Part shown: in pieces, positions 7,497-17,100 of the stretch
How positions within the stretch are numbered: position 1 is the stretch's first letter
Layout: every line of letters starts with the position of its first letter
DNA from: G020350405 sp964513655
GTDB lineage: Bacteria; Planctomycetota; Phycisphaerae; Sedimentisphaerales; Anaerobacaceae
Direction of reading: 5' to 3'
Length of the DNA: 23,732 nt
Assembly: GCA_964513655.1 (NCBI GenBank)
Contig: CAZENQ010000046.1
Location: forward strand, 1 to 23,732
Notes under the pieces: model-generated
The model's database searches: none
Told to the model about the DNA's origin: nothing
What the model saw: only the letters and a program-made list of their open reading frames with translations
Made by a program: the position numbers and the translations under genes

Positions 7497-8467
7497 TTTG
7501 TAAACTCACTACCAGGTACAAAACCGTTCTTTGGACAGTAGTGCTAATCGCCCTTGTTCCGCCGGCCGATATAGACGTCCGGGCCAGGACCCAACGAACA
7601 AACACCCGCAAAACAGAACGCCAAAAGCCCGTATACAGCAAAACAAGCAAAGTCGAGATGAATATATCCTACGACTTCTCTGTCCCCGGAAAGACCTCCA
7701 AAATACACCTCATTGTCGCCCTTCCGAAAACAATGCCGGACAGACAGCGGATATATAACGTCAAGTGCTCCCCGCAACCAACCAGACTCTTCACTGAAAA
7801 CCAAAACGACTACGCCGAGTTTCTCTTCACCAACCCCGAAAAACAGTTCAAAGTGCAAATAAACGTCAAGGCCAAATTGCTCAGATATGACCTGTCAATA
7901 GCCCGTAAGGAACACAGGAAAAACCCGCCTCCCGACCCAAATTCACATAACTTTCTAAAGCACGAAAAGTACATTGAAAAAGACGAACCAAAGATCCAGC
8001 AAATCGCTAAAGGCATAAAAGGCAGTAACAAAGCAGCTCTCATAAAAAACATACACGACTATGTAATAAAGAATATGGACTACAGCCTTAACAAGGCCGA
8101 CCTCGGAGCGCTCGAAGCTGCCGAACAGAAAAGGGGCGACTGCTCAGAATACGCCGACCTTTTTGTAGCTATATGCAGAGCAAAGAACATCCCCGCCAGA
8201 GTAGCTATAGGATATATAAAGGAAGCCACTCTTACACCGAGACACGCCTGGGCCGAGGTCTACATGCGAAAGTACGGCTGGGTGCCCTTCGACCCAACCT
8301 GGGCGGACGTAAAATTCAAATCAGCCCGCCAGTTTCACTATCTAAAATCCGTCTACATCTACCTTACGCATATTCGCCACGACCCGGTCCTCGGCGGCGG
8401 CTATTACTCCACCTGCCGATATTGGGGTGACTCCCCCGGAATAAAAAGTTCGGTCGAATTCAAGTAG
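7493..8467 (+). CDS. Exported transglutaminase-like protein, copy 2
   Basis: This second 324-residue paralogue starts at an ATG that overlaps the previous stop (ATGA at 7493-7496), a sign of translational coupling. A signal or anchor segment is at about 11-24. The architecture is the same as copy 1 throughout, including the near-identical stretches AEF-F-NP--QF, INVKA--LRYDL and CRAKNIPARV. The triad is intact: C217 in GDCSEYADLF, H251 in RHAWAEVYM and D267 in GWVPFDPTWAD. Copy 2 keeps the more standard DPT motif where copy 1 has DLT. The shared N-terminal domain is therefore part of the duplicated unit. The substrate is unknown. A hairpin terminator follows 30 bases after the stop. Confidence 0.85.
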   Translation: MICKLTTRYKTVLWTVVLIALVPPADIDVRARTQRTNTRKTERQKPVYSKTSKVEMNISYDFSVPGKTSKIHLIVALPKTMPDRQRIYNVKCSPQPTRLFTENQNDYAEFLFTNPEKQFKVQINVKAKLLRYDLSIARKEHRKNPPPDPNSHNFLKHEKYIEKDEPKIQQIAKGIKGSNKAALIKNIHDYVIKNMDYSLNKADLGALEAAEQKRGDCSEYADLFVAICRAKNIPARVAIGYIKEATLTPRHAWAEVYMRKYGWVPFDPTWADVKFKSARQFHYLKSVYIYLTHIRHDPVLGGGYYSTCRYWGDSPGIKSSVEFK

Positions 8468-8493
8468 ATTCCGCAAAGCCCCCTTAAACTCTC

Positions 8494-8529
8494 AAAAAAG
8501 CCTGTAGGCATAAGTCCACAGGCCTTATT
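8494..8529. terminator. Hairpin terminator between copy-2 transglutaminase and pfp
   Basis: GCCTGT (8500-8505) pairs with ACAGGC (8518-8523), and the stem extends across a one-base bulge by GG/CC. On the minus strand the hairpin is followed by six Ts (A-run at 8494-8499 on plus), a good terminator for pfp. On the plus strand a weaker CTTATT follows. Confidence 0.72.
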
Positions 8530-8545
8530 CTCTCACAAAGTTTTC

Positions 8546-9757
8546 TCAGGCCCGCGGATAATTGCCCAAATAGCACGTCTTTGGCAACCCGCCAGTCAGC
8601 GGCATCGCATACTCGACAAAAGCATCGGTTATACCATTGCCTTCAGCGTTGATAAATTCGTCCGGCATAGATTTTGTCTTCTCAGCCACGTTCTTAAGTT
8701 CCGTGCGGAAAATCTCAATTTTATAATCCGCCCCGCTTGCAAGCCGCTTTATTGCTACCGAGCCGCTGACCTGCTCCATCGCGTACTGAACCGCGTGCCG
8801 CCCGCACCACCGGGCTTCCCGTAAATCAACATCAGACTGTAGCCCTGCAAAGCTCCTCTGCAGATACCCGAACGTATCGGCCCGCACACGCTTCACCTTC
8901 AATTCGGTCTTCACCTGTCCCGCCAAAAAGTCCGCCAGAGCGCCCGTCCCCGAAAGTTGTATATTCCCGTGCGCATCCCTCTCTACCCCCTCCGCCAATT
9001 TCTTCGCCCAGGTAACACCCGCACTGTCACATATACCTTCGCTGACCGCAACCACACACCGGTTAAGTTTCTTATAGACGCCCTCGACATCACCAAGGAA
9101 TTTCTCCATCGAAACGCCCCGCTCAGGAAAGTAAACCAGATGCGGCCCGTCATCGTCTCTTTGCTTGCCCAAAACAGTCGCAACCGTCAAAAAGCCGGCA
9201 TGCCTGCCCATAATCACGTCGATTTTCACCCCCGGCAAAGCGCGATTGTCCAAATCATCCCCCATCAACGCGCACGCCTCGAACTTCGCCGCCGTCCCGA
9301 ACCCCGGACAATGGTCAGTAACCAATAGGTCATTATCTATCGTCTTGGGAATATGAAACGCCCGAAGCTCGTAGTCGGCCTTCGCCGCCATCGTATTGAT
9401 GATATGGGCCGTATTCGCCGAATCGTTCCCGCCGATATAGAAAAAGTATCTGATGTTCCGCTTCTTGAAAACATCGAGTATCTTCGCGCAATACTCCTCA
9501 TCCGGCTTGTCCCTGCTCGAACCGAGGGCCGCACACGTTGAACCCGCCGCCTGTTCCAGCTCATCAGCCGACAGCTTTTTCAAATCGATAAACTCGTCCT
9601 TGATAATCCCCGCCACCGCGTGGACGGACCCGTAAAGATTCTCAATCTCAGGATGTTTGCTCGCCTCTTCGATAACGCCGACCAGAGACGCATTTATCAC
9701 GGCCGTCGGCCCGCCCGATTGACCAACTACTGCATTAGCTTTTGGTGCTCCTGCCAT
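8546..9757 (-). CDS. pfp: 6-phosphofructokinase, predicted pyrophosphate-dependent
   Basis: This protein phosphorylates fructose 6-phosphate in glycolysis or acts reversibly with PPi. From the ATG at 9757 it has 403 residues. A TTG six bases earlier is equally possible, with GGAG five bases before that TTG and eleven before the ATG. Motifs: an N-terminal GQSGGPTAVINASL phosphate-binding loop, GGNDS at 109-113, PKTIDND at 137-143, and MGRHAG at 183-188. The lysine in PKTIDND replaces the glycine of ATP-dependent enzymes, and Asp sits where those have the second Gly of GGDGS. Both are hallmarks of PPi-type enzymes. Donor preference is therefore inferred. The gene follows the gp7-like gene by about 50 bases and probably shares its promoter. 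Confidence 0.92.
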   Translation of the reverse strand: MAGAPKANAVVGQSGGPTAVINASLVGVIEEASKHPEIENLYGSVHAVAGIIKDEFIDLKKLSADELEQAAGSTCAALGSSRDKPDEEYCAKILDVFKKRNIRYFFYIGGNDSANTAHIINTMAAKADYELRAFHIPKTIDNDLLVTDHCPGFGTAAKFEACALMGDDLDNRALPGVKIDVIMGRHAGFLTVATVLGKQRDDDGPHLVYFPERGVSMEKFLGDVEGVYKKLNRCVVAVSEGICDSAGVTWAKKLAEGVERDAHGNIQLSGTGALADFLAGQVKTELKVKRVRADTFGYLQRSFAGLQSDVDLREARWCGRHAVQYAMEQVSGSVAIKRLASGADYKIEIFRTELKNVAEKTKSMPDEFINAEGNGITDAFVEYAMPLTGGLPKTCYLGNYPRA

Positions 9758-9809
9758 CTTCAAAATATCTCCATTAAAACGCTTATCTTATTGTTTTTCT
9801 CGTGACCTA

Positions 9810-10328
9810 TTATTTTTCTTTTGAAAGTTTTCTTTTAAGCTTGGCAACTTGGCCCTTGCTCATTTTAAGATCAAACTGCACAACTGTTGTGGGTTCTCCA
9901 TCTCGCATTTCAGTCTTTATATCTGAAACCACTTTTACACCGTTCTTGTGTTTTGCCTTCTTGAGAAGCTCCTCCGGGTTTTTTGCAGGCGCAATTGTAC
10001 ATCGGCACCCTTGCCAAAAATCTTTCGCTTGGCAGAACTTACCTTTAATCAATTGTTTTACTTCGTCTGGCGCAAACAAACGTTTATCACGCTCGCTACA
10101 CAAAGGGCAGACATGCTCATCATTTGCCGCTGACCAGCGGACGTATTCAAACCCAGAAGCTTCTAAGTCAGCTAGCTTTTCTAATATATATTTGCGTTGG
10201 TCATGCAATTGCCCTTCGGTCTTGAAGATATATCCGCAATGACGACACTTAACCCTACCTACGTATTGGGCAGGTATGGGAATCGTACTTTTACAATTCG
10301 GGCAGTTATGTTGTATTTGGTACGCCAT
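9810..10328 (-). CDS. Zinc-ribbon protein with phage gp7/Mu F-like C-terminal motif
   Basis: The 172-residue protein begins with a zinc ribbon (C9, C12, C28, C31; CPNC and CRHC). After a helical linker (about 42-58) comes a second metal site in a segment reading VRWSAANDEHVCPLCSERD (63-81) and ending with WQGCRCTI (105-112). That spacing of a CPLC pair with a downstream GCRCT resembles the C-terminal zinc region of SPP1 gp7/Mu gpF head-morphogenesis proteins. No phage genes surround it, and the large N-terminal capsid-associated part is absent. The C-terminal 50 residues are lysine-rich. The gene is more A/T-rich than its neighbours, which hints at transfer. The ATG lacks a strong ribosome-binding site. 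Function unknown; the phage comparison is from motif memory and should be treated as tentative. Confidence 0.7.
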   Translation of the reverse strand: MAYQIQHNCPNCKSTIPIPAQYVGRVKCRHCGYIFKTEGQLHDQRKYILEKLADLEASGFEYVRWSAANDEHVCPLCSERDKRLFAPDEVKQLIKGKFCQAKDFWQGCRCTIAPAKNPEELLKKAKHKNGVKVVSDIKTEMRDGEPTTVVQFDLKMSKGQVAKLKRKLSKEK

Positions 10329-10373
10329 CGGTAAAATTCAACTTCAACTCATTACCTAACTCATGAAGCATTT

Positions 10374-10401
10374 ATTATACAAACACAGCATCAACAGACA
10401 A
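10374..10401 (-). promoter_or_regulatory. Sigma70-like promoter of the gp7-like/pfp unit
   Basis: On the minus strand a perfect TATAAT (10379-10374) follows TTGTCT (10401-10396) with a 16-bp spacer. The start point would be near 10367, some 40 bases upstream of the ATG at 10328. Confidence 0.6.
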
Positions 10402-10455
10402 CGATAATCGGAAAAACGCATTTCCCCACCCTACTTGCCTAGCTCAAAAACAAAA

Positions 10456-13400
10456 TTATCCAACTTCAAATGCACACCTCGGAGTCAGAAAATATAGCCA
10501 CTTGCCGACCACTTTAGAGTTTAAAATCGCCCCGGCCGCCCTGCCGTAAACCTCCAACTGCTCTCGATAAAGCTCAGCTCGCCTGGCAATCTCTTTGCCG
10601 CTTACATCGTCGGTCTTGAAATCTATTACCGCCAAACCCCGTACGGTTTGGATTAGCATATCAATTATCCCCTGCACAACCACAGTCTCATCACCGCATT
10701 CCAGTTTCCCACTCGAGCCACGAGTCACGAACCACGAGTCACGAACTTCCAAAGCCGGCACCGCAAAAGTAAACGGCCATTCTCGCCACACAGTGTTCTT
10801 CCTGTCAAGGACCATACGACCCAATTCACTCTCGAAAAATGCTATTATCGAACCGCCATCCACCCCCTCAGCAACACTCTCACTTATCCTACCCTCCGCC
10901 ATAAGTCTCTCCTTCACCCGCCCAATCGCCTCTTCCGTTACGGCCTCGCCCAGATTAAGCTGACTGATTACAAGATGCGTCGCCGTCCCAATCAGCCGCC
11001 CGTCTATCTGCTCCGCCAAATCATCGGCCAAAACAGCCCTCGGCCTTCGCTCCAGCGCCTTTGAATAATCCATCCTCACGAACTCATCCTCCTGATGAGT
11101 CAATTCAGTTACCGACAGCTTCGCCGGCAGCACCGACGCCGCACCGAATCCATACCGCCAACCCAAAGACTTCTTCACCTCGTGCAGCAGCTTCGACTCC
11201 GCTCGTTTCGCCCCTGCTTTTTTCCTTTTTGGCGCCGCCCTCCGGGACTTCCCCGCCTTCAGTTTGTCAACATACTTGCTAAGCTGCCCAAGTTCACTCT
11301 GCCCATAAACATTCAAACTAAATAAGTTGCCATCCCCACACTTCGCCGCCAGTCCCGTCTCAAAGGCCTCATGCAAACTTCCTTGCCTCGAAAGACCGTA
11401 CAAAATCCAATCCAGATGACTCCGACAGCCGCGAAGCTGCCAGTCAGCAACCGGCCCGTCACCGAAGGAAAAACCGTCGCAGATAATCTCCCTGCATCTG
11501 CTCGCCTTCTCGCAGCCGCTTAGCACAAGTCGCTCCCGCGCCCGCGTCATACCAACGTACAGTATCCGCATCTCTTCCGCTAAGTCCGCCTCTTTTTTCT
11601 CCCGCTCAATCAACTGATACGCTATCGAATCCAGCTTCCTGTTCGATTTGCCGTCGATAATTCGCAGTCCCAACAGTCCATCCGACTCAACCAGACAATC
11701 CTCCTGAAAATCTCTCCTGCTGAATTCACTGTTCAACTCCGCCAAAAACACAACCGGAAACTCAAGCCCCTTGCTCTTGTGCACGCTTATAATCCGAACC
11801 GCGTTTTCCGCCTCGGCCTCCGGCGATGCGTCCCTCCAGTCCCGCCCGCTCTCCTGCAACTTCTCGACAAACTCAACAAACCGCCTTAGCGACAAGTTCC
11901 CCGCCCTGCTGCTGGCAAAACCCTCGAATTGTATCGCCCGCTCGTGAAGCTTAAGAAGATTCGCCCTCCGCGCCTTCCCGTTCGGCAGCGCCGAAACAAA
12001 AGACAAATACCCCGTCTCACGATAAATCTGCCAGACCAAATCCCCCAAATTACCCTGCCGGGCAAGCACCCGCCACCGCTCAATCTGCTCGAGCACTTTC
12101 TTAAGCTTGCGCGCAAGTCCCACCTCCGGCCCGCTCTCACAATACCCAACCACACACCCGTAAAAATTCCTTGCCTCCTCCTCATTCTTGCTATGAATCT
12201 TTATCTTCGCTAACTCCGTGTCACTTATCTTAAAAAATGGACTCCGCAATACCGCCGCCAATTCAATATCACGCTGCGCATTATCCAGGACTTTCAGCAG
12301 GCTCAGACAATCACTGATTTCAGTCGTCTCGAAATAGCCCGTCGCCGATTCGCAACTGACGGGCACTCCCGCTAACCGAAGCACCTCCACATAATCATCG
12401 ACCTTCTTGGCCGGCGAACGCATCAGCACAACTATATCACGATATTCAACCGCCCTGTACCCCCCTGTCTGCTTGTCAAATATCTCGAACTCCGCCTTAC
12501 CCGTCTCCGCCCCCACCATCTCCCCTATCCGCCTCGCAACCATCGCCGCCTGACACTGCCTGCTGCTGTAATGACCGTTAGATTTCGCCGCCCCTTTCTC
12601 ATCAATAAGGTGCAGCTCAACAACGGCCTCACCCGTTCTCTCAACCTCTTCATCCGCCGCCCTTAGCTCCGCCGACTCATCATAATCAATCTTCGCAAAG
12701 CCGGCCGTCATTATCCGCCCGAATACCTCATTGACAAAATCAAGTATGCCCTTGGCGGAACGCCAGTTCGTATTCAGGTCCACCCGAAAGCCTTTTGGTG
12801 CACTCTTAGGGTCAACAGATGCAGGCTTCAAATGCTCCAGAAATATCTCCGGCTTGGCTCCCCTGAACGCATAAATACTCTGCTTAACATCACCCACATA
12901 AAGGTCATTGCCGCCCGCGCTGAGCATATCTAATATCGCCTGCTGAACGGCGTTTATGTCCTGATACTCATCGACAAATATATATTTATATTTTTCACGC
13001 AGCGCCAACGCCGTCACCGACGGCTTCAACTCATCTTCCGAAGACTCCTCGCTTACCAGAAGTTTCAACGCATAGTGCTCCAGGTCCGCAAAATCAAGAC
13101 AGTTCACCCCTTGCTTGGCCTCGCCGTAAAACTCATCAAACTTCCTGACAAGCTCAACTAACACCCGCGTCTGCAAACTGACGGCACCCCCAACCGTCTC
13201 AAGGTACTCCGGATTCACAATCGCTAAGCTGCGCAGTTCATCAAAACCCTCTACCGCTTTTTTCACCGTTCTTCGCACTAATTCAGCAGCCGCTTCCCTC
13301 AAATCCTTAGGCTTATTAACTCTCGGCTTCTCAAAACCTTTTATCTCTTCCGCACACTTCTCCCACTCACCGGCCTCCAAAAACTCAATACAGCGTTCAA

Positions 13401-14175
13401 CAGGCTTTACAAACTTCTCCTCGCACTCACTGACCCAGCTGCCTCCCGATTTCTCCGCCTCATAAAGTCCCTGCGCATGTCGAAGCTGGCTTTGAATGTA
13501 TCGTAATCTCTCCGCAACAATTTGCCTTTGTTTCTCACCGAGGTCGCTTGCAAGAGGATTCGCCGCTTCTGCAAGCGCCATCGCCCGCTCATACCACCGC
13601 TCCCGCCGGACAACACCATCTAGAAAATCACTAACAGTTATTATCTTCGAAATAAAACCGTCGTTTGTCCGAAGGTCTCGCCGCCTCAAAAGTTGCTCAA
13701 GCCCCTGCACTAAATTACCCTGCTGCCACGCCCACTCGATTGTCTGCTCCAGCGCCTCTGTCTTCAGCAGCCTTTGTTCGTCTGCGTCTATTATCCTGAA
13801 CGTCGGGTCAAGCCCCAGCCTGTAAAAATACTCCGTAATAAGCCGCTTGCAAAATGAATGTATCGTACTGATATCAGCCCCCGCTAACAGCATAAGCTGA
13901 TAGCGAAGATGCCGGTCCCTGCTCTCCCTGACCGCCGACTCCAGCAGCTCGCCAATCCGCAATCGCATCTGCTCAGCAGCCGCATCGGTAAATGTCAGTA
14001 CCAGTATGCTCCACACATCCGGACATATATCCTTGTCCGACACAATATCCACGCACCGCCCCGAAAGCACCGCCGTCTTGCCCGTACCCGCAGACGCCGT
14101 AACGAGCACATCACTGCCCCTCTGCTCTATCGCCCGCCTCTGCTGCTCAGTCCATTCTATCTTCTTTTCACTCAT
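10456..14175 (-). CDS. addA: ATP-dependent helicase/nuclease subunit AddA
   Basis: AddA is the helicase-nuclease half of AddAB, which processes double-strand ends for RecA-dependent repair. The protein has 1239 residues from the ATG at 14175, where AGGA lies just upstream; an adjacent TTG at 14178 is less likely. It is a UvrD-type superfamily 1 helicase with Walker A ASAGTGKT (27-34), DEYQD near residue 400, and the later helicase block HKSKGLEFPVVFLAELN and MTRARERL. The C-terminal PDDEXK nuclease is complete: GTATHL, QGIID, then IDFKTD with D1185 and K1187, and Q1206. The first eight bases overlap the end of addB. A 7-bp tandem repeat at 10713-10747 falls between the GTATHL and QGIID blocks, without breaking the frame. 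Confidence 0.95.
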   Translation of the reverse strand: MSEKKIEWTEQQRRAIEQRGSDVLVTASAGTGKTAVLSGRCVDIVSDKDICPDVWSILVLTFTDAAAEQMRLRIGELLESAVRESRDRHLRYQLMLLAGADISTIHSFCKRLITEYFYRLGLDPTFRIIDADEQRLLKTEALEQTIEWAWQQGNLVQGLEQLLRRRDLRTNDGFISKIITVSDFLDGVVRRERWYERAMALAEAANPLASDLGEKQRQIVAERLRYIQSQLRHAQGLYEAEKSGGSWVSECEEKFVKPVERCIEFLEAGEWEKCAEEIKGFEKPRVNKPKDLREAAAELVRRTVKKAVEGFDELRSLAIVNPEYLETVGGAVSLQTRVLVELVRKFDEFYGEAKQGVNCLDFADLEHYALKLLVSEESSEDELKPSVTALALREKYKYIFVDEYQDINAVQQAILDMLSAGGNDLYVGDVKQSIYAFRGAKPEIFLEHLKPASVDPKSAPKGFRVDLNTNWRSAKGILDFVNEVFGRIMTAGFAKIDYDESAELRAADEEVERTGEAVVELHLIDEKGAAKSNGHYSSRQCQAAMVARRIGEMVGAETGKAEFEIFDKQTGGYRAVEYRDIVVLMRSPAKKVDDYVEVLRLAGVPVSCESATGYFETTEISDCLSLLKVLDNAQRDIELAAVLRSPFFKISDTELAKIKIHSKNEEEARNFYGCVVGYCESGPEVGLARKLKKVLEQIERWRVLARQGNLGDLVWQIYRETGYLSFVSALPNGKARRANLLKLHERAIQFEGFASSRAGNLSLRRFVEFVEKLQESGRDWRDASPEAEAENAVRIISVHKSKGLEFPVVFLAELNSEFSRRDFQEDCLVESDGLLGLRIIDGKSNRKLDSIAYQLIEREKKEADLAEEMRILYVGMTRARERLVLSGCEKASRCREIICDGFSFGDGPVADWQLRGCRSHLDWILYGLSRQGSLHEAFETGLAAKCGDGNLFSLNVYGQSELGQLSKYVDKLKAGKSRRAAPKRKKAGAKRAESKLLHEVKKSLGWRYGFGAASVLPAKLSVTELTHQEDEFVRMDYSKALERRPRAVLADDLAEQIDGRLIGTATHLVISQLNLGEAVTEEAIGRVKERLMAEGRISESVAEGVDGGSIIAFFESELGRMVLDRKNTVWREWPFTFAVPALEVRDSWFVTRGSSGKLECGDETVVVQGIIDMLIQTVRGLAVIDFKTDDVSGKEIARRAELYREQLEVYGRAAGAILNSKVVGKWLYFLTPRCAFEVG
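10713..10747. repeat. Five-unit heptanucleotide tandem repeat inside addA
   Basis: Five consecutive 7-mers fit ACGARYC on the plus strand, the outer two with one mismatch each. The inner part is a perfect 14-bp direct repeat (10718-10731 and 10732-10745). Because 7 is not a multiple of 3, the copies are read in different frames; the encoded segment is VRDSWFVTRGSS. It resembles short heptameric intergenic repeats known from other bacteria. Confidence 0.85.
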
Positions 14176-17100
14176 CAACCGTCCTTATCCTGTCAAGAAC
14201 TTCTGCCTTCCCCAGCGACTCTAAGAAGTTGTACTCATTTATCTGCCAGTCAAACCTACAGACAGACTTGTACTTGCACCAGCGGCACGGTGATTCCCCG
14301 CCCAGACGATAAGGCCCCACATCAATCCTGCCCGACACAATCTCCTCTGCCAACTCGGCCATCTTCTCCTCTGCAAACTTCAGAACATTTTCAAAATCCT
14401 CAGGCTTTAGAGCGTTACTTATCCCATAATTCCCGTATTGCGCATCCTTCGCCGTAATACGGAAACTGTAGAACTTACTCCACCCCCTCTCTAATCCCGA
14501 ATCAATCTTCTGCGAAAATGCGCCATCGAATATCCCCCTCGCCTTATAACCAAAACTCTCTGCCGCCTCCGTTAATCCCTCCAGTGTGGTCTTCATCGGG
14601 CTTACCTCAACCGGCATAAAGAACGCCCCCGCCACCTTGTCCACCTTGCACTGCCGCTCGGATGCGTTGCGAACAGCCAACATATATATGGGAAGCTGCA
14701 TGTCCAGCCCGTAATAAAACTGCGACCACCCAAACCATTTCGTCCTCCGCTTATAATCAAAGATAGTTGCGGTTTTTACCCCGTCAATCTCCGCTATGTC
14801 CACCCGGTCAATCTTTCCACCAAGATACAGCACCCGCTTATCCGAAAGCCCTATCCTGTATTCACCGAGCGTCTCCCCTGCATCCTTGACCTGCCCGAAC
14901 GATACCTCCGACATCCTCGGCCGAAATTCACCCGCCTGAACCATCTCCCTTATCGCCAAAACACAATCCTCAAGAGCCTCCCCTGCCGCGTGAATAATAA
15001 ACGCATTATGCGCTGAGTGTCTCAAAAAGTTTGATACAAAGCCATCTTCTTTCATGAACTCCGTCATCCCACTCCGCAGCAGGCCCAAAAGCTCATCCTC
15101 GCCAATAGATGCAAAATCTTCTCTCTCTGCATTGAGACGCTTCAACAAACCATCCAGAACCCGATGATAGAAGAGCCCCAGGTCCAAAGGCTCAAACTTA
15201 AACTCCTCCCGCTCCTCCAATCCCAGTATATATCTGGCGAAATACTGATACGGACACGCCGCAAATGTCCCCAGCCGCGTTGCAGAGCTTCTCACCTCTC
15301 GCCCGAAAAGCTCTTTCACTATCTTCCTGTCTAACTTCACTTGATTGTCGTAATCCAGCGCCGACCGAACAGCCGACCCCAACCCTCCAAGTTGTTCATC
15401 TAATACAACATCATCCAATAACTCAGCAAGCCGATTCCGTTCACTCGTCTCGGTACTAAGACCATCCTTGCCAAGTTCCCCGCACAGCAAGTCAGCAAGC
15501 TCAGCCTCGCTATTTACCTTCCCAACGTCTATCTGCTCTCCTGACACCGATTCTTCTTTGAGATTCTCGAACAGCCCCTGCAGATTATCTACAAACTGCG
15601 AGCGCACAACGCTGCTGCCCTTATCATCCGCCAACGGGTAACTCACACACAGAAACTCCGATGCCCGCGTAAACGCAATATAAGCCAGATACTGCCGCTC
15701 AACCAGCCTCTCCGCGGCCGACGCCGCTAGCCCAAAATCCGCCGACTCACATGCTGCCCGGTCGTCCTCGGTCAATATACTCCCCCAACTTACCGGAACA
15801 GGAAACTGCTTCTGTGTCGCCCCTATCAGAAAAACCGCCTTCAAATCAGGATGCCGGCTACGCTCGATTGACCCGACAAGCACCTGGTCCAGCGTCGCCG
15901 GAATAAAAGCCAACTCCATCTGAGAAAAAGCCGAACTAATTATCGCCAGCCAGTCCCCACACCCCATCTCCTGCTCGCCGAACACCTCCACAAGCTCATC
16001 GAATATATCCACCAGCCTCTCGTAAAACTGCTGATGTTCGTCAACGCTCGCGTAATCCCCTCGCTCCACCGTCTCTTCAATCCAGCTCCCGACCCTCTCT
16101 CGAACGCCTAACGTCTCAAGAAAGTCAAAAACAACCCGCGCAAACTTCACCGCGCTAATCGTCTTCGCCCCGTCCCCACCGCCGCGAAGCTTATCGCGAA
16201 GCCCTAACAAAGGCCCGCTCACCTTTTTGCGGATTTGGTTTATCCGCCCTTCATCGAAATTCTTTTCATCTTCACCCGCAAAACACCACTCCTGCCCGCT
16301 CGTCCAGTCCCGCACTGTTATACCAAACGCCAGACAATAATTTTCTAACAGGTCAACATCGCATCGCTCCACCGGCACAAGGTCCGTCTTAAGATACGCG
16401 AATATATCGCTGCAGGAAAAACCGCCCGTCACCACCTGCAACACCGAACTCATCAGCGCAACTACCGGATGCTGGTCCAGCAACTTTCGCTTATCAATAA
16501 AAAACGGTATCCCGTAGTCCTCAAAATGCGCCCTTATATAGTGCTGATAATACTCGATGTCTGATGCAATAACTGCAATATCACGGTATCGACAGTCTTT
16601 CTCCTTGACCAATCGCAGTATCTCTCTTGCCACAAACTGAACCTCCGCTCGCCCGTTCGACGCCGACACAATCCGGATATTATCTCCCGCCTCAGCCTTC
16701 GACGGCTCAAGCGTAAACAGCTCACGCTCAATATGCCCAAGCTCCGTACAACGGCAAAACCTGACCGCCTCCTCTAAGATTACCGGCTCAGCCAACGGCA
16801 GCTTACACTTCCTGATTATCTCCACCAAATCAGCGTATGTCTGCTCAGTCGGACCGAATAAACTCACAGGGTCGATGCCTTTAGCATTAGGATTCGCCAA
16901 ATCCACCTTCGATGCATCCAGACACAGCGCAATTTTGGCTTCCCCCACCACTTTCAGCAGCTCGGTTAAGATTGCAAGCTGGGCCGTCTTAAAACCCGCA
17001 AACCCATCCACCCACAGCTTCGCACCCTTGACAAAATCCGCCTCAGCCACCTTTCGACAGCTCTGGCTCAGTTGAACATCCGGGTCGATGAACTTACCCT

